Shown in pieces: positions 41,271 to 52,456 of a stretch of DNA of 64,000 nucleotides. The notes under the pieces were generated by a model that was not told the origin of the DNA, ran no database searches, and saw only the letters and a program-made list of their open reading frames with translations. A program made the translations under genes and the position numbers. The DNA comes from Trichuris trichiura (Eukaryota > Nematoda > Enoplea > Trichinellida > Trichuridae), in the NCBI GenBank assembly GCA_037903355.1, contig JBAJFE010000014.1:7750001-7814000 (forward strand). The letters are read 5' to 3'. Position 1 is the first letter of the stretch. Every line of letters starts with the position of its first letter.

Positions 41271-42254
41271 ATGTCGCCGAGGATAGCGTCGAATGCGTCA
41301 GAGGCTCCCAATCGCTTCCTTCACTTGAGATCGCAGAAGTGCAACGGGAGCGCGCGTTGACGCGTTCCACATCGCCGCTTATTGCCCCGCTTGGCCTGCA
41401 TCCACAGCGATACCACGGACTGCGTGTGCGCACCCGTGCCTCGATCCACAAAGCTCGCCGAGTGGTTCAGTCGCAGGTGCGTGTACAGCTCGCGGCTGAG
41501 ACAGGTACGCACGCCACTCGTACGTGATCACCGTAGACCCAGGCCTTACGTGCCTGTGTATAATGGGAAGCAGCGTGCCAGACGGGTGGTTTTCCACAGG
41601 TAAAACAAAGGCTTCGCCCGTTTCCCAGCATGTGCCTCTAAAGGACCCACTGCTGTAGGTGTTTCTTCCCCTTGTTGTACTTCCTCCGGTAGAACAGCCA
41701 AATGTCCAGCTCCACCGTCCTCGATGGTCCACCCAGTTGCACCAGTGCTTTGGCCAGCGCTTCTGCTGCAACTTGCCGCAGGTGCCTTTCCAGCGGACTG
41801 CGACGCTCTTATTGAGCCCTGAAAAATAGATAATGCCTATAGCAACAATACAAGACGCGTGGACTACTACCCAGCTCGTCTTTGCAGAATTTCACTGAGG
41901 CGTACCCTCGACTCTACAAGAATATGATTTCGACGGCCTTCTGGAATTTCACCTGGTGACGAGGGGCTGTAATGGACACATTGCACTGTCGCACTCAAAA
42001 CGGTCACTGCACCTAGTGCGCTTACCTTCGAACGACGTGCCTTTGCGTATAGACGATTCCTTGCGGCAGGACTATTTGAAGCAACGCCAGGCCATGCCGC
42101 CGCGCCTTAGACACATCGTCTGTCCCCACGAGGGGTGCAGCCTGTCACTGCGCAACAGCCTTTTACCGCGCAGGAACTGCACCGCTGTTTCTTCATGTTT
42201 CACCGACTTGTGCAGCCAGGTTGTCTTCTTTCGGACGCCCTTTCGCGTACTCAT
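41270..42254 (-). pseudogene. Merlin M6 transposase, broken
   Basis: Exon 1 (to 42026) shows LRGKRLLRSDRLHPSWGQTM, a decayed zinc ribbon. Intron 1 is 41967-42025 (59 nt), exon 2 is 41871-41966 (96 nt) and intron 2 is 41819-41870 (52 nt, GTAGTA...TTTTTCAG). Exon 3 keeps the first Asp (VELD), but the second catalytic Asp is Tyr (TYEWRAY), and frameshifts break the rest. Exon 2 has a TAG where M4 has Trp. Same gene structure as M1 and M4, long inactive. Confidence 0.8.
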
Positions 42255-42775
42255 AACGCAGAATGAGCTTTACGCCGTTTACCAAGGCGCAACGCGGATC
42301 GGAGCGTTGACCTTCGATGTTTTCCACGAAACACTTCTAACCGAACCCCGAGCATAAAGCACTGCTGCTCAATTGTACTCCCGGTGCCAACAATCCATGC
42401 AGAGCTGTTTCGTTCCTTAACCTTCACTCTTTTGCATGGGTCAGTAACCGCATCAGTGCCACCTGCAACCCCAGTTCCCTTGCAGTGTAACGGAATTCCT
42501 CAGCAGGTATTCCGCGGGTCAATAACCGCACCTCCTGCATGTGCTACTGATGCGCCGTTGTGCTGCCCATGCTAGTTGCTCAGCTTGTGTTTAGTCACCC
42601 GCAGTAAAACGTCTCTCCCGTTGTTCCGCTAATCACATTTCAGTAAGCAGTGGAGTCGCGCATTACCCTTTGATTTTCCCCTGCACTTCCAAGGGAAAGG
42701 CGCGTAAAGATCCGGTGTTGTGCCCCGTGACAACGCTACACGCCGCAAAACCTCTAGAACGCCCATAGCTGAAAC

Positions 42776-42778
<3 letters not shown>

Positions 42779-42811
<33 letters not shown>
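42779..42811. repeat. (CT)16 microsatellite
   Basis: Uninterrupted CT repeat just right of Merlin M6. Confidence 0.95.
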
Positions 42812-42812
<1 letters not shown>

Positions 42813-42814
<2 letters not shown>

Positions 42815-43124
42815 ACTTATATAAAAAACGTAATAAAGAAACATCACAAATTATGAATAATTACCACTGCAATGGGAGAGAACGGTCCTACGTTTTAAAA
42901 GATAAGAGAAAGGGGACTTACCAAAACCATCAGTTGTGTTGATCCAGATAAATAACACTCTTAAATCGATAACCTCAGATGATCCACATGAAGAACACTA
43001 TTAAACTAACGATAACTTCAGAACATTTATTCCGCTGTAAACTAATAAATGGAAATCAAGTACGATTGCCGTGTTAAGCAGTTTAAAATAAAAACGATTC
43101 CGTAACAACCCTCAGCAAGCCAAA
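42813..43124. other. Unassigned AT-rich sequence
   Basis: Contains two similar words (GATCCAGATAAATAACACT, GATCCACATGAAGAACACT) about 45 bases apart. No gene. Confidence 0.35.
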
Positions 43125-44319
43125 TAAAGAGGGATCTCGTTATCCGCGGTTAATTCGTCTAAAATTTTCAACCTTTTACCGCTTTAAGCTGAATCTGCGT
43201 TATGTAGGATACCCTATGAAAAAGGCCAAATAGCTTATACTCTAGCCGCGTATTTCGTCCTGCCCCTTTGAATGGCTTCCAGAACGGTTATCATACCTAG
43301 TGATCCTTCGAAGCTTGGTACTACGGAATCCAGCCACGAGATAAGGACCTCAATGAGACAGCGCTTGTCCAATAATGTCAGCCATCAGAGACCAGGCCGT
43401 TAGATACAAGGAAGGATGAAAGTAAAAATCTCTTTCTCTAAACTAGTGGGAATAGCCTTGCTTTAATGAGCTAAGCGATGTACTGGTGCGCGGAATGGAT
43501 ACAGAGCAGGGAAATATAAAACATACAGTCGCACTTAAGCAGAAATACTGAACATCACATAGAACACATTCACATAGGACAAAACGCCTGCGGCAGAAAC
43601 GTTTGGGTACCAGCAATCAGACAATTTACCCACTTTTTGTAGATGGGCACAAATCTCTTAGAGATCAGCCAATCCTAGAGTTTCTTGAACTTATTGGTAG
43701 CGAAACTTCTCGTCTTAAAATGTTAGGTTCCGCAGCTGCCGGAGCTTTATTTAAAAACATTGTTACAGGGAGCTGTCTCTCCCTTTTCTTCGCTTCATCG
43801 AATAAATCTTGTAGCGGCTTCAACGAAGCCGTTATTCCTCGTGTAACCATGATGTCACGTTTCATGGATGGATCGTATTCAGCAGTCATATTCTTTAGAA
43901 CCTGCCCTTGCCGGAAAATACTGGCAAGCTTTTGCAGCGTTCAATCTGAGGGTGTTTAAGCTCCTGTATCTTCCATAACGTCGTCGCCGCTGCCGGTAGG
44001 TGATTGCATCAGTTCCTCGAGTTCCTCGTTGGTGAACGGTTTTCCACAATCTTCTATGCGCTCCCTGATATCGTCTTCTAACATGTCGGAAAAATCCTCA
44101 ACTCCCAATTCTTTGGCAATATTCGCTAGGTCCATGACCTCCTCATCGATGGCACCTAAGTTTTCGCATTCACTGACTGCGTCCTCCCCACAAACGCTTC
44201 CAGCAACCACTAACTGTTCTAAGTTTTACCTCGTATACGGGCGTGTAAAAAATGACGTCACTATTTCACGCCGGGCAAACCGCGTTTGTATAGAACCCGC
44301 GGATAACGAGAGCCGACTG
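43125..44319 (-). mobile_element. Tigger-type element, decayed (about 1.2 kb)
   Basis: The left side TCTCGTTATCCGCGGTTAATT and right side CGGATAACGAGAGCCGACTG (then TA) are diverged TIRs related to the element at 8358-9369. The left-end homology includes GGATACCCTATGAAAAAGGC and CAAATAGCTTATA. It keeps the C-terminal part of a transposase. The exact left end is uncertain. Confidence 0.75.
43665..44210 (-). pseudogene. Tigger transposase C-terminal part, broken
   Basis: The first block (44210-43956) is acidic (ELGVEDFSDMLEDDIRERIE). After a stop, a second block (43889-43665) reads EYDPSMKRDIMVTRGITASL and LFDEAKKRERQLPVTMF. The order acidic linker, EYDP.M.R...V, short helix, KK.RQLP.T.F is typical of the tail of Tigger transposases. 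DDE sequence is missing. Confidence 0.65.
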
Positions 44320-44334
44320 TACTATTACGTGCTT

Positions 44335-45740
44335 GTTCGTCCGAGCCTTTAATCAGTAACAACGCATAAAAATCCAACAATTAGGTCAGTAATCGGCCCC
44401 TGTCTGATAAAACTGCACTACTATAAACCAAGTGGGCAACAATGGTCCGCGGGTTCAGATGCATGGTCCTTCGGACACAACATCCGCCCGCCCTAAGTGA
44501 CATAATCATCTAAGTACTTGGGACGCCGAATTCGGCGTACTAGTCTCTCTTCAGGGACTGCTCCATGTTCCAGCGTTTGTTCCTTGTTGGGCGTTGGCAA
44601 CTGAGCAGGCGGTGCGTGATCCGTGAGCGTGCTACGGCCCGTCTGTCCTAACGTCTCTTCCAAAGTATTTGGGCATGATCTTTCGCGCTCTTCGTTGGGT
44701 GCTACAGTATCATCAATTGGAGAAGGGAAACAGGCGCCCCGTATGGTCTCATCAACCACAGGGCTGGGTGGTGCTTCTCCTGTTCTTCTACTTCACAGAT
44801 GATCAATGGACTGACGTACGCGTAAGTCTTCCTCTGCGAGTTCCACCCAGAACGACCGTGGGGATATTACTGCCTGTATAACTCCGGGAACCCACTTGGT
44901 CGAGCAGTGTGGGTGGAAATCACGAGCCTACACCCGGTCTCCCTCTTTGAAGGTCCGATGCTTCTGCGTTCCTTCTACATCCAGGTTAACGACATTCTCC
45001 TGCTGTATTCTTACGGATGCCTCTAAGGAGTCCGGATGCAAGTTATTTAATAGTGACCTTGGGCGCCGTCGAAGGAGTATCTCGGCTGGCGAAAGAGCCG
45101 TCGCTGAGTAGCGCGTCAATCTGTAGTTAAACAGGAATCGACTAAGTGTGATTCCCCATTTATCCGGCTTCATCGCCCTAAGGGCTTGTTTTGTTGTTTG
45201 CACAATTCGCTCCACCAACCCATTAGAAAACGGATGGTAAGGAGCCACCTTAAGGAACGTAATCCGATTTGCTGCGCAGAATTCTCGGAAGTTGGTTGAA
45301 TCAAATGAAGCTGCATTGTCAGTTACCACAACATCAGGCAGTCCATGTGTTGCGAATAACCTGGCCAAGTGATGGATTACCTTTTTAGATTCCATTGAAA
45401 CCACTTGCTGAACATCTAGCCATTTCGAGTGTGAGTCCATGACCAATAGATACATTTTGCCCCGAAATGGACCCGCAAAGTCCATATGCAAGCGCGACCA
45501 TGGTCGCGGCGTCCAGTTCCAAATTCGTGGTGAGGCTTTAGGCGGATTATTCCGATGCACTTGGCAGTCCACACAATCAGCCACTCGATGTTCAAAGTCT
45601 TCATCAATTTGCGGCCACCACACATAACTACGTGTCAACGCCTTCATGCGCATCATTCCTGGGTGGGCATGATGGAGCACTTCCAAGATGTTTTTTTGTA
45701 GTCGTTCCGGAATAACGACTTGTGTCCCCCATGAGAGCAA
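44335..45740 (-). mobile_element. Gypsy retrotransposon G3 fragment: integrase to LTR start
   Basis: Minus-strand integrase (45740-44493) is followed by a purine-rich AGGGCGGGCGGA and TGTTGTGTCCGAAGG at about 44474, a plausible polypurine tract and LTR start. The LTR is cut off near the Tigger end. Nothing of RT or RNase H is seen to the right. Confidence 0.7.
44493..45740 (-). pseudogene. G3 integrase, 5'-truncated
   Basis: The 270-codon frame 45740-44928 is open. Zinc-binding HHCC: VLHHAHPGMMRMKALTRSYV and DFEHRVADCVDCQVHR. Core: Asp in HMDFAGPFRGKMYLLVMD, Asp in VVVTDNAASFDS, Glu in NGLVERIVQTTKQALRAM. It continues through a frame change into WVPGVIQ...SFWVEL and the tail RLVRRIRRPKYLDDYVT. 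It is the best preserved retroelement domain in the window, of the K02A2.6-like gypsy type. It lacks RT, so it cannot move alone. Neighbours are unrelated elements. Confidence 0.88.
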
Positions 45741-47030
45741 TTAAAGCGTTTTCAAAAGGAGATATCTTAGCATTCATGCGCCTCATTACTGCACGCGGTT
45801 TTACTTGAAACTTACAGCAAAAAGGAGTTTATTTACGATTATCAGAAAAGCATAGCTTTCAGAGTAAGCTGTTTTGCTCTTAGCGTTAAACGAGCGGTCG
45901 AGGAATCAAATATTCTCATACTTGAACAATGGGTTTTTGTTAACGGTACATACGAACATTTCTATTTCCCTTGAAGACCGTACCGTAGCAAATTCGTAAT
46001 GTTAATAACATTTCCCAGAACTTTTGGGACTCCACTTGCTCCACCATTAGCTGAAATGCTGAAATCAGAAGACTTCGCCGTACGGTCTTACATGTGGACG
46101 ATTCATTTATCCAACCATTTATTACTTAAGGCAGTACGGTGCCGCCATCTGTTTTCTTCATTTTCGCTAAGGGCGCGGCAACAAAACTGTGAAAAGCTCC
46201 GGTAGATAAAACCATGAATTTACAATTCAAACCGTCAAAGAAGGCAAAATGTTTTCATGTTTGACAAACCCGAACATGTCCATTCAGCGAATGTTATTTG
46301 GCAAATTTAATTCTCTCTCAGCTATTGCCAGCTATCATCCACTGGTCTTTCCGTTTACACAGATATTGCCACGTAAGGAGTTTTTTTCAAAGCCACTTTT
46401 AGAAAACTAAACCACTGAGTCGGTACATTTGTGTTAAAGATGTGAACTCCCTTCTGCATTGAGGCCTCTACTGATATCCATACTCGGGAATCACAGTCAG
46501 TACTGAAAATTACCAGTAATAGCAAACTTCCTTGCACAAAACGTCGGGATCGTAATTATATACACTTGTATCCGCTAAACGAATTACTGTACTCGCTATA
46601 AGGCTAATGCTTAACTCCTGCGAATCGCACTGATAGTAGGCGTACGCGTGCCTCGCGACACTGCGCTATTTGGCTTGCGACGTCGTGTTGCGTTCCTTGG
46701 TAAAGCGCTTGTGTCGGTCCCGCGTCTTACGCGAGCTTGCAACAGTTTCGCACCCGCAGTTACAACATATACAAACACTAAGAAATACTTAAGGTACATT
46801 TCCTTCACAAAAAAAAATCATTAAAACGTAGACCCAGATGTTATAAATCGTTTGCCGGACTTGACCATTTTGAATGCTGACAGAACTTGTCTTTCCGGTC
46901 TTTGCTTTGATCCATGTTGATGACGGTACCAGTCGTTGCCCCGAAAGCTCGATATTCTTCACGAATTTCGATAAACGGTGTACTATTTAAAACCGAGACT
47001 AAATACTGTACAATGATGACAAAAGCGAGT
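45741..47030. other. Unassigned sequence, no gene seen
   Basis: AT-rich, with only short frames. The frame at 46611-46808 (minus) has a hydrophobic start but no recognised domain. Confidence 0.4.
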
Positions 47031-47037
47031 ACGGTAT

Positions 47038-47262
47038 TTAAGCACCGTTTATATCACTGCATTCTTCTTCGCCGCCGCTATCTACAGGTGTACTAGACCT
47101 CAGTATACGCAAACTATCACGAATGATTTCGTTCGGGTCTTCGGATTGAGAAAGGCAATGCTTCACCATCAAGTCGATGACCTCTTCATCGGGCAGACTT
47201 GAGTCAACATCAAGCCCATAAGTTTTTTTATAGCGCCGTATTGCCTTTGGGCTCATTTTCAA
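47038..47262 (-). other. Short unassigned ORF (74 aa), weak SAP30-like pattern
   Basis: MKMSPKAIRRYKKTYGLDVD, then EEVIDLMVKHCLSQSEDPNE and an acidic end. The pattern RRYKKxYxL...LxxxVxxHC is faintly like the Sin3-binding region of SAP30 proteins. This is a resemblance noted by eye only. A stop lies just upstream, no other exon was found, and it sits among TEs, so it may be a retrocopy scrap, part of an unrecognised element or chance. Confidence 0.25.
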
Positions 47263-47610
47263 AACTGCTGCCTAAAACTGTTTCTGGTGCGTTACAACAT
47301 AGAAAATAATCTGAATAACCTTCACGATAGCATAAGAACTCACGTCTTCCAGTCGTCTCGTTTCAGCTGCTGCACCAGTCGTCACGCTTCCGTAAAACAA
47401 GCGTTTATGATGACGGCACACGTTCACTGTGTCGAACTAGAAAAAAGGCTAAGTATTACATTTAGGTACTTATCTTTTCCAAACTTCTTTATACGGTACG
47501 TTCTCTTGCCCGTTGGAGTCTGGAATCAAACTGAAGCAAATGCTCTGCCAACGGATGGATGAGCAATTATTAAGGAAAAATTTAGAACAATCACTTGACA
47601 GATTCGTAGC

Positions 47611-47639
47611 TTTCGGGACTAGCCTTGTCCCGTCGTCAG
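47611..47639 (-). ncRNA. Hammerhead-like motif 4
   Basis: Minus strand CTGACGA, C, GGGAC, loop, GTCCC, GAAA. It lies just after the stop codon of P1, in the terminal repeat region where PLE ribozymes are known to occur. Confidence 0.5.
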
Positions 47640-47661
47640 CGATGGTGGTATGTCACTTTTA

Positions 47662-49427
47662 CTACGATGTTAGGGTATTTATAGGAAGGGAGGGGACGCC
47701 AGTCGGTATGGAACAACAACCCGTTTTACTGATAACAGATGTCCATTTCGAGCTGATCTCCACCCCTTTGTTACGGTTAATGGATGTGTTATTGCGAAAG
47801 ATCATAGACTCCTTTATTTGCCTGAGGCGGAAATGGCTCTCCCGGCAAATAATCGTCGGGTGCAGGTCACGTGAGCACTGAGAGGAATGCTCAGCGACTG
47901 CGGAGGTGTTCATCGCTTTTTCCATGGCTTGTAATGGTGGAATTGTTCTTGGACGTCCCCCATGTGTCCTGTATATTCCATTCAACTCAACTTCCGCGAT
48001 CCGGTAGCTGTTGAGCGCATTCACGTGTTCTTTAAATCTGTCAAATAGGGTATTGCCCGTTTCTCCTATGTAGGAGGCGTTGCAGTCACAATTAAACACA
48101 TAAACGACGCCTGGTCTCTGTTCGAACGGAACTTTGATCTTATCGTTCCGGACTAAAGAACGAAGGTTGGGGAAGACTTGAAGAAACCGCGGAAGCCGTA
48201 CTGACGTCCCAAACGTTGCAAGTGCTCCCCCAGGCCGACGTAGTAAGGAATCGTAAGGACTGGACGGGGATCACCCTCACTATTTGAAGTGGTGCCGGCA
48301 GGGTTTAACCTTCGCGCTATGGTGGAGGTAACGAAGGTTTTTGGGTAGCCATTTTTCTCCAACGTCGTAACATCGTGGTGTAACTGAGAATTTAGGAATT
48401 CTGGATCACAGATTGCGATGGCGCGGTCCACCATCCCTGTCACTATCCCCTTTTTTACTGACATGGGATGGTGTGAGGAGAAATGCAGGTATCTGTCCGA
48501 ATGCGTTGGTTTCTTGTATACTGTTGTTCTTAAAGACGTAGCATTTCGGTGAACCAACACACCCAGGAAGGGAAGTTTCCTGCCTACTTCCCTTTCAATT
48601 GTGAAGAAAATTTTTCCTGGGAAAATCGAGTTCAGGTGTTTCAAGAGAGCTTCCTCCTGTCCTTTATTATCAATAGCGAAAATGTCATCAACATAACGTT
48701 TGAACAGACGGGGAGTTCAAGGTGTGCCCGAACCTTCGAAGGCAATTTCCTCTAGGTGTTCCATAAACAATTCGGCGAGGACCGGAGAAAGCGGACTGCC
48801 CATTGGTGCCCCCTCGTTCTGTCGGAAGAAGCTTTCTTGAAACCTGAAGTAGTTCCCTTCACACATACAAAACGAGACTAACTTTATTATTTGACAAAAA
48901 AACAGCTTAGTTCTCTCACTTAAGCTGGTGTTCTTGTTCAACAGGGACTGTAGTCTGTCGAGGGTGTGTGAGATGGGAATGCTGGTGAAGAGGTCCTTCA
49001 CATCATAACTTACCAAAAAGTCAGATTTAGATACGTGGAACGAACGCAGGGTAGAGCAGAAACCTTTATGGTTGGTGACGTGAGAGTCCCTTCCTCCGGT
49101 CAACGGCTGGATGATACCTCTGAGGTAAACACACAGTTGTGATGTAACGCTGTTAACACTGCACACAACTGGTCTCAAAGGAATCCCAGGTATGTGGACC
49201 TTTGGAAGGCCGTAGAGCTCAGGGCACACGGTGTTGCTGTTGAAGTACAACCATTTTCGGATGGAGGTGATGGTATTCTCCTTGGAAAGTTCCGCGACGG
49301 ACTGCAGGATATTCATCAGCTCCGTTCTAGCCTGTGGAGTTGGATCTGACTGAATGGGCGTGTAAGTGGTGCTGTTTAATAACGATAACATTTTGTCAAC
49401 ATAATTCGTCTTGTCCAGAAGAACCAC
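47662..49427 (-). pseudogene. P1 reverse transcriptase / GIY-YIG protein, broken
   Basis: RT fingers and palm at 49427-48717 (LYGLPKVHIPGIPLRPVVCS, FLVSYDVKDLFTSIPI, QNEGAPMGSPLSPVLAELFM). A stop or frame change at about 48715 precedes FKRYVDDIFAIDN, the catalytic YVDD box (48684-48695). The thumb follows (LPFLGVLVHRN, TIARRLNPAG) at 48644-48153. After another frame change the endonuclease runs 48099-47662: CDCNASYIGETGNTLFDRFK with the GIY-YIG-type YIG, and the C-terminal AEHSSQC...LRQIKES. Penelope proteins combine RT and this nuclease to prime on nicked DNA. Confidence 0.9.
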
Positions 49428-49456
49428 TACATTGCCTTTGTCAGCCTTGGTGACTA

Positions 49457-50440
49457 TTGAAACACCTGAACTCGATTTTCTCAGGAAAAATTTCCTTCAC
49501 AATTGAAAAGGAAGTAAGCAGGAAACTTCCCTTCCTGGATGTGTTGGTCCACCGAAATGCTACCTCTTTAAGAACAACAGTATACAGGAAACCAACGCAT
49601 TCGGTCAGATACCTGCATTTCTCCTCACACCACCCCATGTCAGCAAAAAGGGGGATAGTGACAGGGACGGTGGACCGCGCCATCGCAATCTGTGATCCAG
49701 AATTCCTAAATTCTGAGTTAAACCACATTGCGACGACGTTGGAGAAAAATGGCTACCCAAAAACCTTCGTTACCTCCACCATAGCGCGAAGGTTAAACCC
49801 GACCGGCGCCACTTCAAATAGTGAGGGGGATCCCCGTCCAGTCCTTACGATTCCTTACTACGTCGGCCTGGTGGAACACTTGCAATGTCTGGGACACCAG
49901 TACGGCTTCCGCATTTTCTTCAAGTCTTCCCCCAACCTTCGTTCTTTAGTCCGGAACGATAAGATCAAAGTTCCGTTCGAACAGAGACCAGGCGTCGTTT
50001 ATGTGATTAATTGTGATTGCAACGCCTCCTACATAGGAGAAACGGGCAGTACCTTATTTGACAGATTCAAAGAACACATGAATGCACTCAACAGCTACCG
50101 GACCGCGGAAGATGAGTTGAATGGAATATACAGGACACATCGGGGACGTCCAAGAACAATTCCACTATTACAAGCCACGGAAAAAGCGAAGAACACCTCC
50201 GCAGTCGCTGAGCATTCCTCTCAATGCTCACGTGACCTGCACCCGACGATTATTTGCCGAGAGAGCCATTTCCGCCTCAGGCAAATAAAGGAGTCTCTGT
50301 TCTTTCGCAATAACACATCCATTAACCGTAACAAAGGGGTGGGGATCAGCTCGAAATGTACATCTGTTATCAGTAAAACGGGTTGTTGTCCCATACCGAC
50401 TGGCGCCCTTTCAGTACCTATAAATACCCTAACATCGTAG
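49457..50440 (+). pseudogene. P2 RT thumb plus GIY-YIG endonuclease, open frame, N-truncated
   Basis: 327 codons without a stop: MKHLNSIFSGKISFTIEKEV (thumb start), LPFLDVLVHRNATSLRTTVY, TIARRLNPTG, then VINCDCNASYIGETGSTLFD and IPLLQATEKAKNTSAVAEHS, ending INTLTS. The catalytic RT palm is absent, so reverse transcription is impossible, but the endonuclease domain is uninterrupted. The first ATG is an internal Met of the original protein, not a real start. Confidence 0.85.
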
Positions 50441-50462
50441 TAAAAGTGACATACCACCATCG

Positions 50463-50491
50463 CTGACGACGGGACAAGGCTAGTCCCGAAA
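50463..50491 (+). ncRNA. Hammerhead-like motif 5
   Basis: CTGACGA, C, GGGAC, loop AAGGCTA, GTCCC, GAAA, 22 bases after the P2 stop codon. Stem II is perfectly paired. Confidence 0.5.
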
Positions 50492-52210
50492 GCTACGAAT
50501 CTGCTAAGTGATTGCTCTGAATTTTTCCTTAATAATTGCTCATCCATCCGTTGGTAGGGCATTTGCTTCGGTTTAATTCCAGACTCCATCAACGGGCAAG
50601 AGAACGTACCGTATAAAGAAGTTATGAAAATCTATCGCCCCGTTAAGAAGCACCCTGTCTTCAACATATGTACTTACCTTCAATTGAAGTAGCTTCTTTG
50701 CAGTTTTAGTACTCGATAAACACATTAGCAAGTTTAAGCTAAGACACGTTCGAAGATCGGACTTCTTTGGCAACACGAGTAAAGTTTCATGTTACCGCTT
50801 TTTCTGTTGTTTCGTTGGTGCGAAGTAAAAGGAAAAACGTTTTAATCGTACGTGGGTAACATAAACAGAGCTTTTGGAATTGACCTTATTCCGTTGCCAG
50901 TGAAGTGGTAATGGCCATTATAACCGCAATACTTCGCATCGACGAAACAACAGGAAAAACTGTAACATCAAGGAACGCTATCTTAGAATTTTAAAAGCCT
51001 TCCAAGCGGAACGAGGGCGCTATCCCATTCTTCTTAAACGGCAGAGCATCATTGAACATGCTCGCGCCGGGCTAACCCAGACATAATAATAAATGAAAGC
51101 GTAACAACCATAGCAAGACGGTAAAATTCACTTTATAAACACTGAATAACTCCAAAAATAGCATATACCATTGTGGTCCGTTACCTGTACGTTGCGTATT
51201 CTTACGTTGAGTTTCAGTTCGGCCGTAATGCGCGCAAAACGCTTTTTTGAGATGGAGGAAGCCGCTGGTCGTCGACAGTTTCTATCATTTTCTATTAGGT
51301 TACAATGAACAAACTTGGGTGGACTCCTAGCTCTTGGCTTAGCGTTTTGGGATTCATTTCCTTTTAAGTTAGCAACAGAAATCTGCTCTCCTGAAAGTTT
51401 AACAGAGAACGAGCAATCAGCAAGAACGACACTTTCGCCCATTAGAGAAACCCTGAAATACCACCTGACTAACAAATAAACCCATGAGTACAGTAATACG
51501 TTAAGCATTATCAAGGATTTCAGAGTTTACATTGCAAATACTAGTGCAGTAAGAACATTCTTCGTAGACTACATAGACAAAGCGCATTTGTCGTTTACTC
51601 TGTAATGTTTCAATATCCTTTCTGATTTGTCATCAAGAGACTTAAGAGGTCATAGCGGGTGGGTCTTCGTTTCTTTCCATGGAAGCAACCTTTAACTTTT
51701 CTTTCTTTATCGTTGCTTTCCGGACGTACAGAGTCGCGCCATCAGTGTATTTATTCTGTACCATGCCCCTTATTAAACTGAAGTGAATACATTGTTTTGC
51801 CTACACACTTGCCAATGCAGAGGCAACAGACCCGTTCTGACGGAAACTACCGATGCACATGCTTAGACGGTCAACCAGGACGTTAGAATGGGATACTTCG
51901 GCGTATTTCACGAAAGAACTTTCGTACGATAGACTGAGCTAACTTTATAATGCAGCGTTGAAGGTTTCGGTTGTACCGACATTGAGCTCAGTAGTTAGAC
52001 TGTCAAAGCTAATTTGTGAGACGCCATTGCTTTCGGGTCCTTCCAGTTTGCTGTCCACCAGTTTTACTGTAACTTTGCGAAAGCAGCGAAAAATGCAGGT
52101 TCGTGAGTTCCAACTTTTACGTGCCTTCTTACTGGACGACGCTCGCCGAGGCTGCGTGCAGATTACCGTTGATTCGCGTTAGCTGGTCTGTGATTTGAAC
52201 CTGTTGAAGA

Positions 52211-52456
52211 TTGTTTCACGCTTGTCCTGTCAATAAAGGAATTAGCAGCAGCGGTTACAAGGAAATCGCGATTGCCGATCGATTCGATCCTGGCAACTGC
52301 ATGCAAACATCGAAGAGCATTGCTTATGAGCATTGCGTTCGGATGGAATACAGTTTTGAATTGGATAAGTATGCATTGCATTCGGCAATTACAACCGCAA
52401 TTGCAGACAGATTCTATCGTGGAATTTGTGTGGTGACGCCGATTGCATTGCAATGA
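52211..52456 (+). repeat. Internally repeated ORF (81 aa), function unknown
   Basis: The translation contains YKEIAIADRFDPGNCMQTSK and later ITTAIADRFYRGICVVTPIA, two related segments about 40 codons apart. The DNA also repeats GCATTGC and CAATTGC words. More likely a degenerate tandem repeat than a gene. No promoter, splice site or family match was recognised. Confidence 0.3.

Larger units (their letters stand above)
40966..42702 (-). mobile_element. Merlin M6, decayed, probably truncated at left
   Basis: The right end (42600-42702) matches the left end of M5 in inverted orientation (TGTGATTAGCRGAACAACRGGAG). It holds a minus-strand transposase pseudogene and, to its left, a triplicated 110-bp block. 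The left TIR was not found and may have been replaced by the LTR-like sequence. Confidence 0.75.
47490..49456 (-). mobile_element. Penelope-like element P1, 5'-truncated
   Basis: Minus-strand RT and GIY-YIG endonuclease followed by a 3' terminal region with a hammerhead-like motif and the CTGCCAACGGATGGATGAGC tail. It starts in RT motif ADKGN (VTKADKGNVVVLLDKTNYV, about 49450-49400) and is joined head to head with P2 at 49456/49457. The left end is set where homology with P2 stops (GTACCGTATAAAGAAGTT). Confidence 0.88.
49457..50632 (+). mobile_element. Penelope-like element P2, 5'-truncated, head-to-head with P1
   Basis: Plus-strand copy beginning just after the YVDD box, so RT fingers and palm are missing. 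It retains the thumb, GIY-YIG domain, hammerhead-like motif (50463-50491) and tail (GAGAACGTACCGTATAAAGAAGTT). It is near-identical to P1 over the shared 1.15 kb, giving an inverted repeat with no spacer. Confidence 0.88.

Noticed and set aside
40918..41451. 177-codon minus-strand frame in M6
   Set aside because: Partly true transposase (GAISGDVERVNARSR region) but mostly a translation of the 109-bp tandem repeat (repeated CTRPEWTRRLRLF). Treated as the decayed 3' end.
42072..42357. Plus-strand frame 41956-42357 as a separate gene
   Set aside because: It is antisense to Merlin M6 exon 1 and its intron, whose structure matches M1 and M4.
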